From Pseudomonadales bacterium (GTDB lineage: Bacteria; Pseudomonadota; Gammaproteobacteria; Pseudomonadales; Pseudohongiellaceae), in NCBI GenBank assembly GCA_024234365.1, contig JACKOK010000001.1:62001-126000 (forward strand): 64,000 nucleotides of DNA, in the 5' to 3' direction. The position numbers and the translations under genes are program-made. The notes under the pieces were generated by a model. The model saw only the letters and a list, made by a program, of their open reading frames with translations. It had not been told where the DNA came from and did no database searches. Below are positions 27,263 through 34,976 of the stretch, in pieces; position 1 is the stretch's first letter, and each line of letters opens with the position of its first letter.

Positions 27263-28140
27263 TGAGCTCCCAGGGGCCGCAATCCGCTGCTATCGGCAAG
27301 AATGCTGTGCTGGCAGGAGCCCGCGTGCTGCTGACACGTCCGGGCCGACAGGCCGAAGGGATTGCCGCCCGCATCAGCGCCGCCGGTGGCATGGCGCTGT
27401 CGCTGCCAATGCTGGAGATTGAACCGCTGCGGCAGCACGAGGATATCGAGCGGATCAAGGCCGGCATCCTGGCGCTCGATCAGTTCGATATCGCTATCTT
27501 TATCAGCACCAATGCCGCCAATCTGGGGCTTGAGTGGATTCGGCAGTACTGGCCCCAGATGCCGGTGGGGCTGAGTGCCTATGCCGTTGGTCCTGGCACC
27601 GCCGCGATTCTGCGTGAAGAACCCTGGCCCGTGTACTGCTCCGATGAGGGGGTGACCAGCGAGCATCTGCTGGCACTTGCGGGCCTGCAGAGCGTGAAGG
27701 GCAAGCGCATCGCCCTGTTTCGCGGGCAGGGGGGCAGGGAGCTGCTTGCCGACACCCTGCGCGAGAGAGGGGCGCGGGTCGACTATATCGAGGTCTACCG
27801 GCGCCGGGTGCCCCGCTACGAGCGGCGGGAGGTGCTGGGCATGATGGAGAACGAGGGTATCAATGTACTCGTTCTGAGCAGTCAACAGATTCTGGAGAGT
27901 TTTGTGCAGCTGCTGAAGCCGGACGATGGGAAAAACGCCTCGCTTGATCCGGCGCAGGACAAGGAACAGAAGGCTTTGTTAAGCTTGCAGCAGCAACTGC
28001 GCGTAATCGTTCCCTCCAGGCGTGTTCTGGAGACTGCCCGGGCTGCAGGTTTTGTCCATGTGACAGACGCCGGCGGCGCAGACGATGATGCCATTTTCGC
28101 CAGCCTGCTGCGCATCCGCCCCGAAACGGAGTCACCGTGA
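27262..28140 (+). CDS. hemD: Uroporphyrinogen-III synthase
   Basis: The 292-residue enzyme cyclises hydroxymethylbilane with inversion of ring D. HemD proteins are poorly conserved, but VLLTRPGRQAEGIAARISAA near residue 22, FISTNAANLGLEWIRQ near 78, AVGPGTAAILR and LFRGQGGRELLADTLRERGA are recognisable. An approximately 30-residue stretch after residue 220 (DDGKNASLDPAQDKEQK) looks like a charged insert compared with shorter homologues. The start overlaps the hemC stop by one base, and the stop overlaps the hemX start by four. Confidence 0.92.
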   Translation: MSSQGPQSAAIGKNAVLAGARVLLTRPGRQAEGIAARISAAGGMALSLPMLEIEPLRQHEDIERIKAGILALDQFDIAIFISTNAANLGLEWIRQYWPQMPVGLSAYAVGPGTAAILREEPWPVYCSDEGVTSEHLLALAGLQSVKGKRIALFRGQGGRELLADTLRERGARVDYIEVYRRRVPRYERREVLGMMENEGINVLVLSSQQILESFVQLLKPDDGKNASLDPAQDKEQKALLSLQQQLRVIVPSRRVLETARAAGFVHVTDAGGADDDAIFASLLRIRPETESP

Positions 28141-29276
28141 GCGAAACCAGTGTTCAAAGCAATCAGGAAGCCACTGCCCGGGGGGATACCCCGCGTGTGC
28201 TGGATGAGATCAGCCGTCAGAATCAGGCCCGGGGGCGTTCCCGCGGACGGGGCCTGAAACGTTTCCTGATCGTGGTGCTGCTGTTGGTTCCGGTAATTCT
28301 CACGCTGGGTTTTCTACTCTACGAGCAGTCGCGCACGGACATGATTCTGGCGCAATTGCAGGACGAGAATTCCACGCTGCGTGAGACGCTTGCCCAGGTG
28401 CCGACGGCTCCGCCGCCCACGCCCAGGCTCGAGTTGCCCGACAATCTCGTCAACACGGCCATGCTGGCACAGTTGCGCAGTGAGATGGAGTCCCGTCTGA
28501 ATGCTCTGGCACGCAATGAGGCCTCCTTGCAGCAACAACTCAGCGCTTTGCCTCAGCAACAGGCGGATGCCGACTGGGTGTGGACGGAGGCGGAACATCT
28601 GCTGCGCCTGGCCAACCAGAAACTGCAATTGGAAGGCGATGGAGACTCGGCCCTGCTGATTCTGAGCACGGTTGATGAAATGCTGCGCGATTCTGGAGAG
28701 ATTTCCGTACTCGGTGTACGCGATATGCTGGCAGGCGAAATGCTGGCGCTGCGCAATATGGGATACGTGGACCTCAGCGGTTTGTATGTTCGCCTCAATA
28801 ATCTCATGCCGCTGATCGATCAGCTCTCGCTGCGCAATGCCATGGTGGCCAACTACAACGCGCAATTGACTCAGACACGGGATGAACTGAATGCCGGTGA
28901 GCAGGGTTTTGTGGCCCGGGGGCTGGCCCTGCTGCGCTCCATCTTTGTCTGGCAGCGCTGGGATGTGGCGCCGGAGGCGCTGTTGCCTCCGCCCCAGGAG
29001 GCCGTGCTGAAACAGAACCTGCGTCTTATGCTGGAGCAGGCACAACTGGGTCTGCTGTTGGGAGAACCGCAGGTGTATCGCGATAGCCTGGGCAAAGGTG
29101 CGGACTGGGCGGCAAACTACTTCGCCATAGACAGCGGAGCAGGGCGCACGTTGACGGAAGAGATGCGTACGCTGGAACAGGCCACGGTCAGCGTGAACAA
29201 ACCGGATATCTCCGGTTCGCTGGAGTTATTGCGTCAGCTTGCGGAATCGCGCACTTCCCCCGAGAGCGGTCGCTGA
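28137..29276 (+). CDS. hemX: HemX family membrane protein
   Basis: This 379-residue protein has a basic N-terminus with one membrane helix (residues 40-62, FLIVVLLLVPVILTLGFLLY). A coiled coil (residues 65-95 and 115-145) and a mostly helical periplasmic domain follow. The segment DWVWTEAEHLLRLANQKLQL with later DSALLILSTVDEML is characteristic of the HemX/uroporphyrinogen-III methyltransferase-like family. Its methylase role has been questioned; it is better regarded as a haem-cluster accessory protein. GTG 28137 overlaps hemD by four bases, and hemY follows by one base. Confidence 0.9.
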   Translation: MSETSVQSNQEATARGDTPRVLDEISRQNQARGRSRGRGLKRFLIVVLLLVPVILTLGFLLYEQSRTDMILAQLQDENSTLRETLAQVPTAPPPTPRLELPDNLVNTAMLAQLRSEMESRLNALARNEASLQQQLSALPQQQADADWVWTEAEHLLRLANQKLQLEGDGDSALLILSTVDEMLRDSGEISVLGVRDMLAGEMLALRNMGYVDLSGLYVRLNNLMPLIDQLSLRNAMVANYNAQLTQTRDELNAGEQGFVARGLALLRSIFVWQRWDVAPEALLPPPQEAVLKQNLRLMLEQAQLGLLLGEPQVYRDSLGKGADWAANYFAIDSGAGRTLTEEMRTLEQATVSVNKPDISGSLELLRQLAESRTSPESGR

Positions 29277-29277
29277 C

Positions 29278-30120
29278 ATGGTCAGGCTGTTTATCTATAT
29301 TTTGTTGGCGGTGCTCACGGGTCTGTTGGCAACGCTGTTTCTGGCGCGTGAGCCGGGCTATCTGCTGATCTCCTTTGGGGCGGCCAGTTTTGAGACGAGC
29401 CTGTTCGCACTCTTTGTCGCTATTATCGCCCTGTTGATTCTTCTGCGCCTTGTTCTGTTGCTGTTGGGTTGGGTCAATCCCATGCGCTTGGTGTATGCCG
29501 GGCAGTCCTGGTCGCAGGCTAGGGCGCAGCGGCGCGAGCATAATGCACCGCCACCGGAGGAAGAGTTGCGGGCGGCGCTGGAGCAGGAGCTTTCCGAACA
29601 GGCTCAGGCGAATGGGGCTCTGGCGCTGACGCCTGCGCAACTGCGCAAGCTGTGGAAAAAACGCACACGCAAACTGACAACAGACGATGCCCTGATTGTG
29701 GTGTATGCGGATGCGCTGGCCAATATCGATGCGCTTCCCGAGGCACTCAGAACGCTGGAAAAATCCCTGGACGCACAGTGGAGTGACACCCTGGTCCGCA
29801 AATACAGCCTGTTATGCCTGCGCAGCGATGACAAGATGGCCGTGCAGCAATTGCAAAAGGCCGAAGGCTGGTTGAACTCGCGTGAGCAGGATGCTGTGTT
29901 GTTGCTGGCACTGGGGCGTTTGTCTCTGCGCAATCAGCTGTGGGGAAAGGCGCGCGATTATCTGGAGCGCAGCCTCAAGCTGCGACAGGATTACGAAGTG
30001 TTTGCCGAATTGGCGAGATTGCTGCAAAGCCTGAAGGAACCGGAGCGCAATGCGCGTTATCTGCTGGCGGCGACGACACTGATCAGTCAGGATTTGCCCG
30101 ATTTTCCGCAACCGGACTGA
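29278..30120 (+). CDS. hemY: HemY (TPR-containing haem-cluster protein)
   Basis: The 280-residue inner-membrane protein starts with a helix (LFIYILLAVLTGLLATLFLA), then EPGYLLISFGAASFETSLFA and a second helix, followed by a cytoplasmic helical TPR-like region. The motif pair REPGYLLI and ETSL is conserved in HemY_N. The protein is shorter than the roughly 400-residue enterobacterial HemY, as if TPR units were missing from the N-terminal half of the repeat array. Its molecular role in haem synthesis remains unclear. The chosen ATG lies two bases after the hemX stop. Confidence 0.88.
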   Translation: MVRLFIYILLAVLTGLLATLFLAREPGYLLISFGAASFETSLFALFVAIIALLILLRLVLLLLGWVNPMRLVYAGQSWSQARAQRREHNAPPPEEELRAALEQELSEQAQANGALALTPAQLRKLWKKRTRKLTTDDALIVVYADALANIDALPEALRTLEKSLDAQWSDTLVRKYSLLCLRSDDKMAVQQLQKAEGWLNSREQDAVLLLALGRLSLRNQLWGKARDYLERSLKLRQDYEVFAELARLLQSLKEPERNARYLLAATTLISQDLPDFPQPD

Positions 30121-30159
30121 GCGCATTCCTGCCGGCATGCCCTAAGCCGCCGTCTGTGT

Positions 30160-31635
30160 TCACTTCTGGGTATCGATCCCCAGTTCCTCCCAGATGGCAT
30201 CCACTCGCGCTTTTACGCTCTCGCTCATGGCGATGGGACGCCCCCATTCCCGAGTCGTCTCCGCCGGCCATTTGCTGGTGGCGTCCAGGCCCATCTTGGA
30301 ACCCAGGCCGGAGACCGGTGAGGCAAAATCGAGGTAGTCGATCGGGGTGTTTTCCATCAGCACGGTGTCCCGTGCCGGGTCCATGCGGGTCGTCATGGCC
30401 CATACCACATCGTTCCAGTCACGACAGTTCACATCCTCGTCAACGATGATGACGAATTTGGTGTACATGAACTGGCGCAGGAAAGACCAGGCACCCATCA
30501 TGATGCGTTTGGCGTGACCGGGGTATTGCTTGCGAATGCTGATGATGGCCATGCGATAGGAGCAACCCTCCGGAGGCAGATAAAAATCCACGATTTCCGG
30601 ATACTGCTTCTGGATCAACGGAATGAACACTTCGTTCAGCGCAACACCGAGCATGGCCGGCTCATCCGGCGGTCGTCCCGTATAAGTGCTGTGATAGATG
30701 GCATCCTTGCGGTGGGTCATTTTCTTCACGGTGAACACCGGGAAGCGTTCCACTTCGTTGTAATAACCGGTGTGGTCTCCGTAGGGGCCTTCCTCTGCCA
30801 TCTCGCCAGGCTCGATGACACCTTCGAGGACGATCTCTGCACTTGCCGGCACCTGCAGATCATTGCTCAGGCATTGCAGCACTTCCGTTTTCTCGCCGCG
30901 CAGCAGCCCCGCGAAAGCGTATTCGGAAAGAGAGTCCGGAATGGGGGTGACAGTGGCCAGAATGGTGGCCGGATCTGCCCCGATGGCAACGGTGACCGGG
31001 AAGGCCTCGCCGGGGTGCTTCAACTGCCAGTCGCGGAAATCGAGCGCGCCCCCGCGATGTGAGAGCCAGCGCATGATCAGCTTGTTGCGGCCCAGCAACT
31101 GCATGCGATAAATGCCCAGGTTCTGCCGTTCTTTTTCAGGGCCGCGAGTGATGACCAGGGGCCATGTCACCAGCGGGGCAACGTCTTCCGGCCAGCAGGT
31201 CTGGATGGGCAGCGTGCGCAGGTCGATGTCGTCCTCATCAAGGATGACTTCGCGGCAGGGAGCGCTCTTTTTTACCTCGGGAGCGATGTTGAGTACCTGC
31301 CGGTAGGCGGGCAGGTTCTGCCACAGTTCCTTCCAGCCTTTTGGTGGTGTGGGCTCCTTCAGGAAGGCCAGCAAGTGTCCGACATCCCGCAAACCCTGCA
31401 GGTCTTTCTGCCCCATGGCCATGGCGACGCGACGTGGGTGCCCGAACAGATTGGCGAGCAGGGGCATGCGTGAGCCCTTGACGTTTTCAAACAGCAGCGC
31501 AGGGCCGTTGGCGCGCAGCGTACGGTCGCTGATTTCGGTGATTTCCAGTACCGGATCCACTTCCGTGGCAATGCGTTTGAGGTCGCCCTCCCGTTCTAGA
31601 AGCGCGATGAATTCTCGCAGGTCTTTGCAGGGCAT
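30160..31635 (-). CDS. ubiD: UbiD 4-hydroxy-3-polyprenylbenzoate decarboxylase
   Basis: The 491-residue prenylated-FMN-dependent enzyme decarboxylates the ubiquinone head-group precursor. Conserved parts include LREFIALLEREGDLKRI at the N-terminus, RLMQLLGRNKLIMRW-like IYRMQLLGRNKLIMRWLSHR near residue 165, EAFPVTVAIGADPATILA, and GPYGDHTGYYNE near 285 with the E-x-D type active-site region. I chose ATG 31635; an in-frame start at 31689 would add an N-terminus encoded largely by a REP element, with no homology. It lies downstream of rho. Confidence 0.95.
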   Translation of the reverse strand: MPCKDLREFIALLEREGDLKRIATEVDPVLEITEISDRTLRANGPALLFENVKGSRMPLLANLFGHPRRVAMAMGQKDLQGLRDVGHLLAFLKEPTPPKGWKELWQNLPAYRQVLNIAPEVKKSAPCREVILDEDDIDLRTLPIQTCWPEDVAPLVTWPLVITRGPEKERQNLGIYRMQLLGRNKLIMRWLSHRGGALDFRDWQLKHPGEAFPVTVAIGADPATILATVTPIPDSLSEYAFAGLLRGEKTEVLQCLSNDLQVPASAEIVLEGVIEPGEMAEEGPYGDHTGYYNEVERFPVFTVKKMTHRKDAIYHSTYTGRPPDEPAMLGVALNEVFIPLIQKQYPEIVDFYLPPEGCSYRMAIISIRKQYPGHAKRIMMGAWSFLRQFMYTKFVIIVDEDVNCRDWNDVVWAMTTRMDPARDTVLMENTPIDYLDFASPVSGLGSKMGLDATSKWPAETTREWGRPIAMSESVKARVDAIWEELGIDTQK

Positions 31636-31660
31636 CGAATACTGTCCGTCTTGAGATTCC

Positions 31661-31684
31661 GTAGGAGCCTGCCCTGCAGGCGAT
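31661..31684 (+). repeat. Single REP element between rho and ubiD
   Basis: GTAGGAGCCTGCCCTGCAGG followed by CGAT matches the arm of the REP doublet at 16771-16834 with one extra C. It lies between rho and ubiD, upstream of the preferred ubiD start, and may form a small hairpin in the transcript. Confidence 0.85.
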
Positions 31685-31711
31685 TTCACCGGCAGGGCAA
31701 ACTGACGAAGA

Positions 31712-32971
31712 TTACTTGCGCTTCATGGCATTGAAGAATTCGTCGTTGGTCTTCGTGTCCTTGAGCTTGTCGAGGATGAACTCGGTAGCCTGCACATCTT
31801 CCATGGCGCTGAGAATCTTGCGCAGAATCCACATGCGCTGCAGTTCTTCCTCGGAGGTCAGCAGCTCTTCGCGACGCGTGCCGGAGCGGCGTACGTTGAT
31901 GGCAGGGTAAATGCGCTTTTCGGCAATCTTGCGATCCAGATGCAATTCCATGTTGCCGGTGCCCTTGAATTCCTCGTAGATCACCTCGTCCATCTTGGAG
32001 CCGGTTTCTACCAGCGCGGTGGCAATAATGGTCAGGCTGCCACCTTCTTCCAGATTACGCGCGGCACCGAAGAAACGCTTCGGCCGTTCAAGGGCGTGGG
32101 CATCCACACCACCGGTCAGCACCTTGCCGGAGGACGGTACGATGGTGTTGTAGGCTCGGGCCAGACGGGTGATGGAGTCCAGCAGAATCACCACGTCTTC
32201 CTTGTGCTCGACCAGTCGCTTGGCCTTCTCGATCACCATCTCTGCTACCTGCACATGGCGGGCGGGCGGTTCGTCGAAGGTACTGGCGACCACTTCGCCG
32301 CGCACGGAACGCTGCATCTCCGTCACCTCTTCAGGGCGTTCGTCGATCAGCAGGACAATGAGGCGACACTCCGGGTTGTTCTTGGCAATGGACTGCGCGA
32401 TGTTCTGCAGAATAAAAGTCTTACCGGCCTTGGGCGGAGACACGATCAGGCCGCGCTGCCCTTTGCCGATGGGCGCTGTCAGGTCGATGGTGCGGGCGCT
32501 CAGATCCTCTGTGCTGCCGTTGCCGATCTGCAGGCGCAGACGTTCGCTGGGGAACAGGGGAGTCAGGTTTTCGAAGAGAATCTTCTGCTTGGAGTTTTCG
32601 GGTTTGGCGAAGTTGACTTCGGAGATCTTCAGCAGGGCGAAGTAGCGTTCGCCATCCTTCGGAGGTCTGATCTTGCCGGCAATGGTGTCGCCGGTACGGA
32701 GGTTGAAGCGTCGAATCTGACTGGGAGAAACATAGATATCATCGGGGCCGGCGAGGTAGGAGGAGTCGGCCGAGCGCAGGAAGCCAAATCCGTCCTGCAG
32801 TATCTCCAGAACCCCATCGCCGGAGATGTCTTCTCCATTTTTGGCGTGTTTCTTCAGGATCGCGAAGATGATGTCCTGTTTGCGGGTTCTCGAGAGATTC
32901 TCAAGCCCCATTTCCTCGGCGGTTTCCAGCAGTTGGGCGATGGGCTGTTTCTTAAGGTCAGTTAGATTCAT
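31712..32971 (-). CDS. rho: Transcription termination factor Rho
   Basis: The hexameric RNA helicase has 419 residues, the E. coli length. The N-terminal helical domain (MNLTDLKKQPIAQLLETAE) is followed by the OB-fold RNA-binding domain (GFGFLRSADSSYLAGPDDIY). Walker A is SPPKAGKTFILQNIA near residue 178 and Walker B VVILLDSITRLARAYN near 260. Q- and R-loop regions (GGVDAHALERPKRFFGAAR) are intact. The ATG at 32971 has no visible Shine-Dalgarno sequence. It is transcribed from its own promoter near 33205-33233 through a long C-rich leader. Confidence 0.98.
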   Translation of the reverse strand: MNLTDLKKQPIAQLLETAEEMGLENLSRTRKQDIIFAILKKHAKNGEDISGDGVLEILQDGFGFLRSADSSYLAGPDDIYVSPSQIRRFNLRTGDTIAGKIRPPKDGERYFALLKISEVNFAKPENSKQKILFENLTPLFPSERLRLQIGNGSTEDLSARTIDLTAPIGKGQRGLIVSPPKAGKTFILQNIAQSIAKNNPECRLIVLLIDERPEEVTEMQRSVRGEVVASTFDEPPARHVQVAEMVIEKAKRLVEHKEDVVILLDSITRLARAYNTIVPSSGKVLTGGVDAHALERPKRFFGAARNLEEGGSLTIIATALVETGSKMDEVIYEEFKGTGNMELHLDRKIAEKRIYPAINVRRSGTRREELLTSEEELQRMWILRKILSAMEDVQATEFILDKLKDTKTNDEFFNAMKRK

Positions 32972-33204
32972 GATGGTTTGATATGTTGGTTGGTGAGCTA
33001 GGGACAAACCCGGACCTGCGGCAAAGCACAACACGAGAGGTCGGCTCTGGGGTCTGACGGTTTGTTAGGGTTTTAGGGTTATAAACAGATGGTCTGGCTG
33101 TTATCAGTATTAGTGTAATGGTTAAACGGGTTTTTGCTTCGAAAAGCGTGTCTTGGAGCAAGTAGATAAGAGACAGGTCGTCAGTCGAATGTGACGATGG
33201 ACGC
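32972..33204 (-). promoter_or_regulatory. C-rich untranslated leader of rho
   Basis: About 225 bases separate the predicted transcription start from the rho ATG. On the transcript strand the leader is C-rich and G-poor over long stretches, such as AACCCTAAAACCCTAACAAA and CACCAACCAACATATC, with no ATG before the rho start. These are the properties of a rut site and fit known autoregulation of rho by attenuation in its leader. I find no equivalent of the E. coli rhoL leader peptide with an ATG start. Confidence 0.55.
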
Positions 33205-33233
33205 AATATAGAACGTGAAATTCATGCTGTCCA
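33205..33233 (-). promoter_or_regulatory. Sigma-70-type promoter of rho
   Basis: On the minus strand TGGACA (33228-33233) and TATATT (33205-33210) are separated by exactly 17 bases. Each hexamer differs from consensus at one position. It lies downstream of trxA and upstream of the rho leader. The remaining bases to the trxA stop at 33357 are GC-rich and contain no gene. Confidence 0.65.
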
Positions 33234-33356
33234 GCAAAATTTTGTCTTTCTTTGTGTCGCGCTGGCCTCGGCAACGGCGGGCCCGCAGGCTTTGCTGTTG
33301 CGCCCCGGGCGGCACGGTGGCATGAGGCACACGCAGGCCGCCGGGGGACGTATCGA

Positions 33357-33683
33357 TCAGATAACGCTGTCGATGAACGCGGCCAGTTGTGAGCGTGAGA
33401 GCGCTCCGACTTTGGTGCCTGCAACTTCGCCGTTCTTGAAGATGATCAAGGTCGGAATACCGCGGACGCCATACTTGGGAGCCGTGGCAGTATTTGAATC
33501 AATATTCAGCTTGGCGATAGTGAGCCGGCCTGCGTATTCATCCGCCAGCTCTTCGAGCACGGGCGCAATCATCTTGCATGGGCCACACCATTCTGCCCAG
33601 AAATCAACCATTACCGGGCCGGGTGCCTGCAGCACGTCTTGTTCGAAGCTGGCATCAGAGATTTGAACGATGTTGTCGCTCAT
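33357..33683 (-). CDS. trxA: Thioredoxin
   Basis: This 108-residue cytoplasmic disulphide reductase has the active site FWAEWCGPCKMIAPVLEELA near residue 33, the cis-proline loop YGVRGIPTLIIFKNGE, and the buried aspartate VMVDFWAEW. Length and motifs match E. coli thioredoxin 1. It is followed by rho, as in most gammaproteobacteria. An AGGAAA ribosome-binding site and a separate promoter at 33753-33780 precede it. Confidence 0.97.
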   Translation of the reverse strand: MSDNIVQISDASFEQDVLQAPGPVMVDFWAEWCGPCKMIAPVLEELADEYAGRLTIAKLNIDSNTATAPKYGVRGIPTLIIFKNGEVAGTKVGALSRSQLAAFIDSVI

Positions 33684-33712
33684 AAGGATTTCCTTCCATT
33701 GTTGAGTGGGGG

Positions 33713-33727
33713 AACCTGTTACAGGTT
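33713..33727. promoter_or_regulatory. 15-bp palindrome in the trxA 5' region
   Basis: AACCTGTTACAGGTT is a palindrome with 7-base arms around a central base, sitting between the predicted trxA -10 box and the ribosome-binding site. It could be an operator or a short RNA hairpin; no known regulator is identifiable from it. Confidence 0.4.
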
Positions 33728-33752
33728 CTGCTGCGCGGGGCAGGGAGTGACT

Positions 33753-33780
33753 ATGATAAGGCCTGTCCCGCGGGTTTCAA
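33753..33780 (-). promoter_or_regulatory. Sigma-70-type promoter of trxA
   Basis: On the minus strand TTGAAA (33775-33780) and TATCAT (33753-33758) are 16 bases apart, each one mismatch from consensus. They lie 28 bases beyond the hemB stop and 70 bases before the trxA start. Confidence 0.6.
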
Positions 33781-33807
33781 GTGTGAATTTCTCCTGTCCG
33801 GACGGTT

Positions 33808-34839
33808 TCATTCCGACTGCAGCATCTGCGCTACCTTTTTGGCGAAATAGGTCAGAATCGCGTCAGCGCCGGCACGTTTGATCGAGACGAGTGATTCCAT
33901 TGCCACGGCAGATTCGTCCAGCCAGCCGTTCTGCGCTGCCGCCATGTGCATCGCGTATTCGCCGCTGACCTGGTAGACCAGAGTGGGTGCGCCAAACTCG
34001 TCCTTCACGCGGCGCACGATGTCCAGATAGGGCATGCCGGGTTTTACCATGACCATATCGGCGCCTTCGGCCAGATCCAGGGCCACCTCGTGCAGCGCTT
34101 CGTCGCTGTTGCCCACGTCCATCTGATAAGTGTGCTTGTTGCCCTTGCCCAGGTTGCCGCTGGAACCCACGGCATCGCGGAAGGGGCCGTAGTAACTGGA
34201 GGCGTACTTGGCGGAATAGGCAAGAATACGGGTGTGAATATGCCCGGCGTCTTCCAGCGCCTGGCGAACAGCCCCGATGCGTCCGTCCATCATGTCTGAC
34301 GGGGCCACGATATCGGCACCGGCCTGCGCATGGGACAGTGCCTGGCGAACCAGTGCATCGACAGTCTCGTCGTTCAGCACATAGCCCGTCTCATCGATGA
34401 TCCCGTCCTGACCGTGTGTCGTATAAGGGTCCAGTGCCACATCGGTAATGATGCCGAGTTCGGGGCAGTGCTCCTTGAGCGCGCGAACGGCACGTTGAAC
34501 CAGCCCGTTCGGATTCCAGGCCTCGCGTCCGTCCAGGGATTTGCTGTCCTGGCTGGGTGAGGGAAACAGCGCGATGGCGGGAATGCGCAGGGCCACCAGC
34601 TCCCTGGCCTCCTTGAGCAGTTCGTCAATACTCAGACGCTCAATACCCGGCATGGAGGGAATCGGCTGGCGTTCGCCACTGCCTTCGACAATGAACATCG
34701 GGTAGATCAGATCATCCGTACTGAGGCGTGTTTCCCGCATCAGGCGGCGGCTGAATTCATCCCGGCGCATGCGGCGCATACGGGTGGTAGGGAAGCATCG
34801 GGCAGTGGAGTTTGAAGGCTTTGTGGTATCGTTTGGCAC
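33808..34839 (-). CDS. hemB: Delta-aminolevulinic acid dehydratase
   Basis: The 343-residue enzyme condenses two 5-aminolevulinate molecules to porphobilinogen. Schiff-base lysines are in ILAYSAKYASSYYGPF near residue 210 and MVKPGMPYLDIVRRVKDEFG near 260. The metal loop reads DVALDPYTTHGQDG: the cysteines of zinc-dependent HemB are replaced, as in Pseudomonas, which implies magnesium dependence. GTG 34839 was chosen because homologues extend upstream of the internal MRRMRRDEF; no strong Shine-Dalgarno is seen. In Pseudomonas ppk and ppx lie between hemB and trxA; here the genes are 124 bases apart. Confidence 0.93.
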   Translation of the reverse strand: MPNDTTKPSNSTARCFPTTRMRRMRRDEFSRRLMRETRLSTDDLIYPMFIVEGSGERQPIPSMPGIERLSIDELLKEARELVALRIPAIALFPSPSQDSKSLDGREAWNPNGLVQRAVRALKEHCPELGIITDVALDPYTTHGQDGIIDETGYVLNDETVDALVRQALSHAQAGADIVAPSDMMDGRIGAVRQALEDAGHIHTRILAYSAKYASSYYGPFRDAVGSSGNLGKGNKHTYQMDVGNSDEALHEVALDLAEGADMVMVKPGMPYLDIVRRVKDEFGAPTLVYQVSGEYAMHMAAAQNGWLDESAVAMESLVSIKRAGADAILTYFAKKVAQMLQSE

Positions 34840-34976
34840 GGTCGGGTCTCGGGCTGTGGGCGATCGAAGCGTTATAGCATACCTCTCCCAGAGGGCAAGA
34901 ATAAACACCGGCCCGTTGTAACCTCAGGTACCGTGAGCGGTCAAATCGACAGAAACCGCAATAACAAGGGAATTCC

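Noticed and set aside
31636..31689. N-terminal extension of UbiD
   Set aside because: The extra 18 codons are largely encoded by a REP element and are not part of the UbiD family; ATG 31635 gives the conserved start.
32972..33206. Open frame through the rho leader that joins near the rho start
   Set aside because: Its TTG start falls inside the predicted -10 box, and the peptide has no conserved features.
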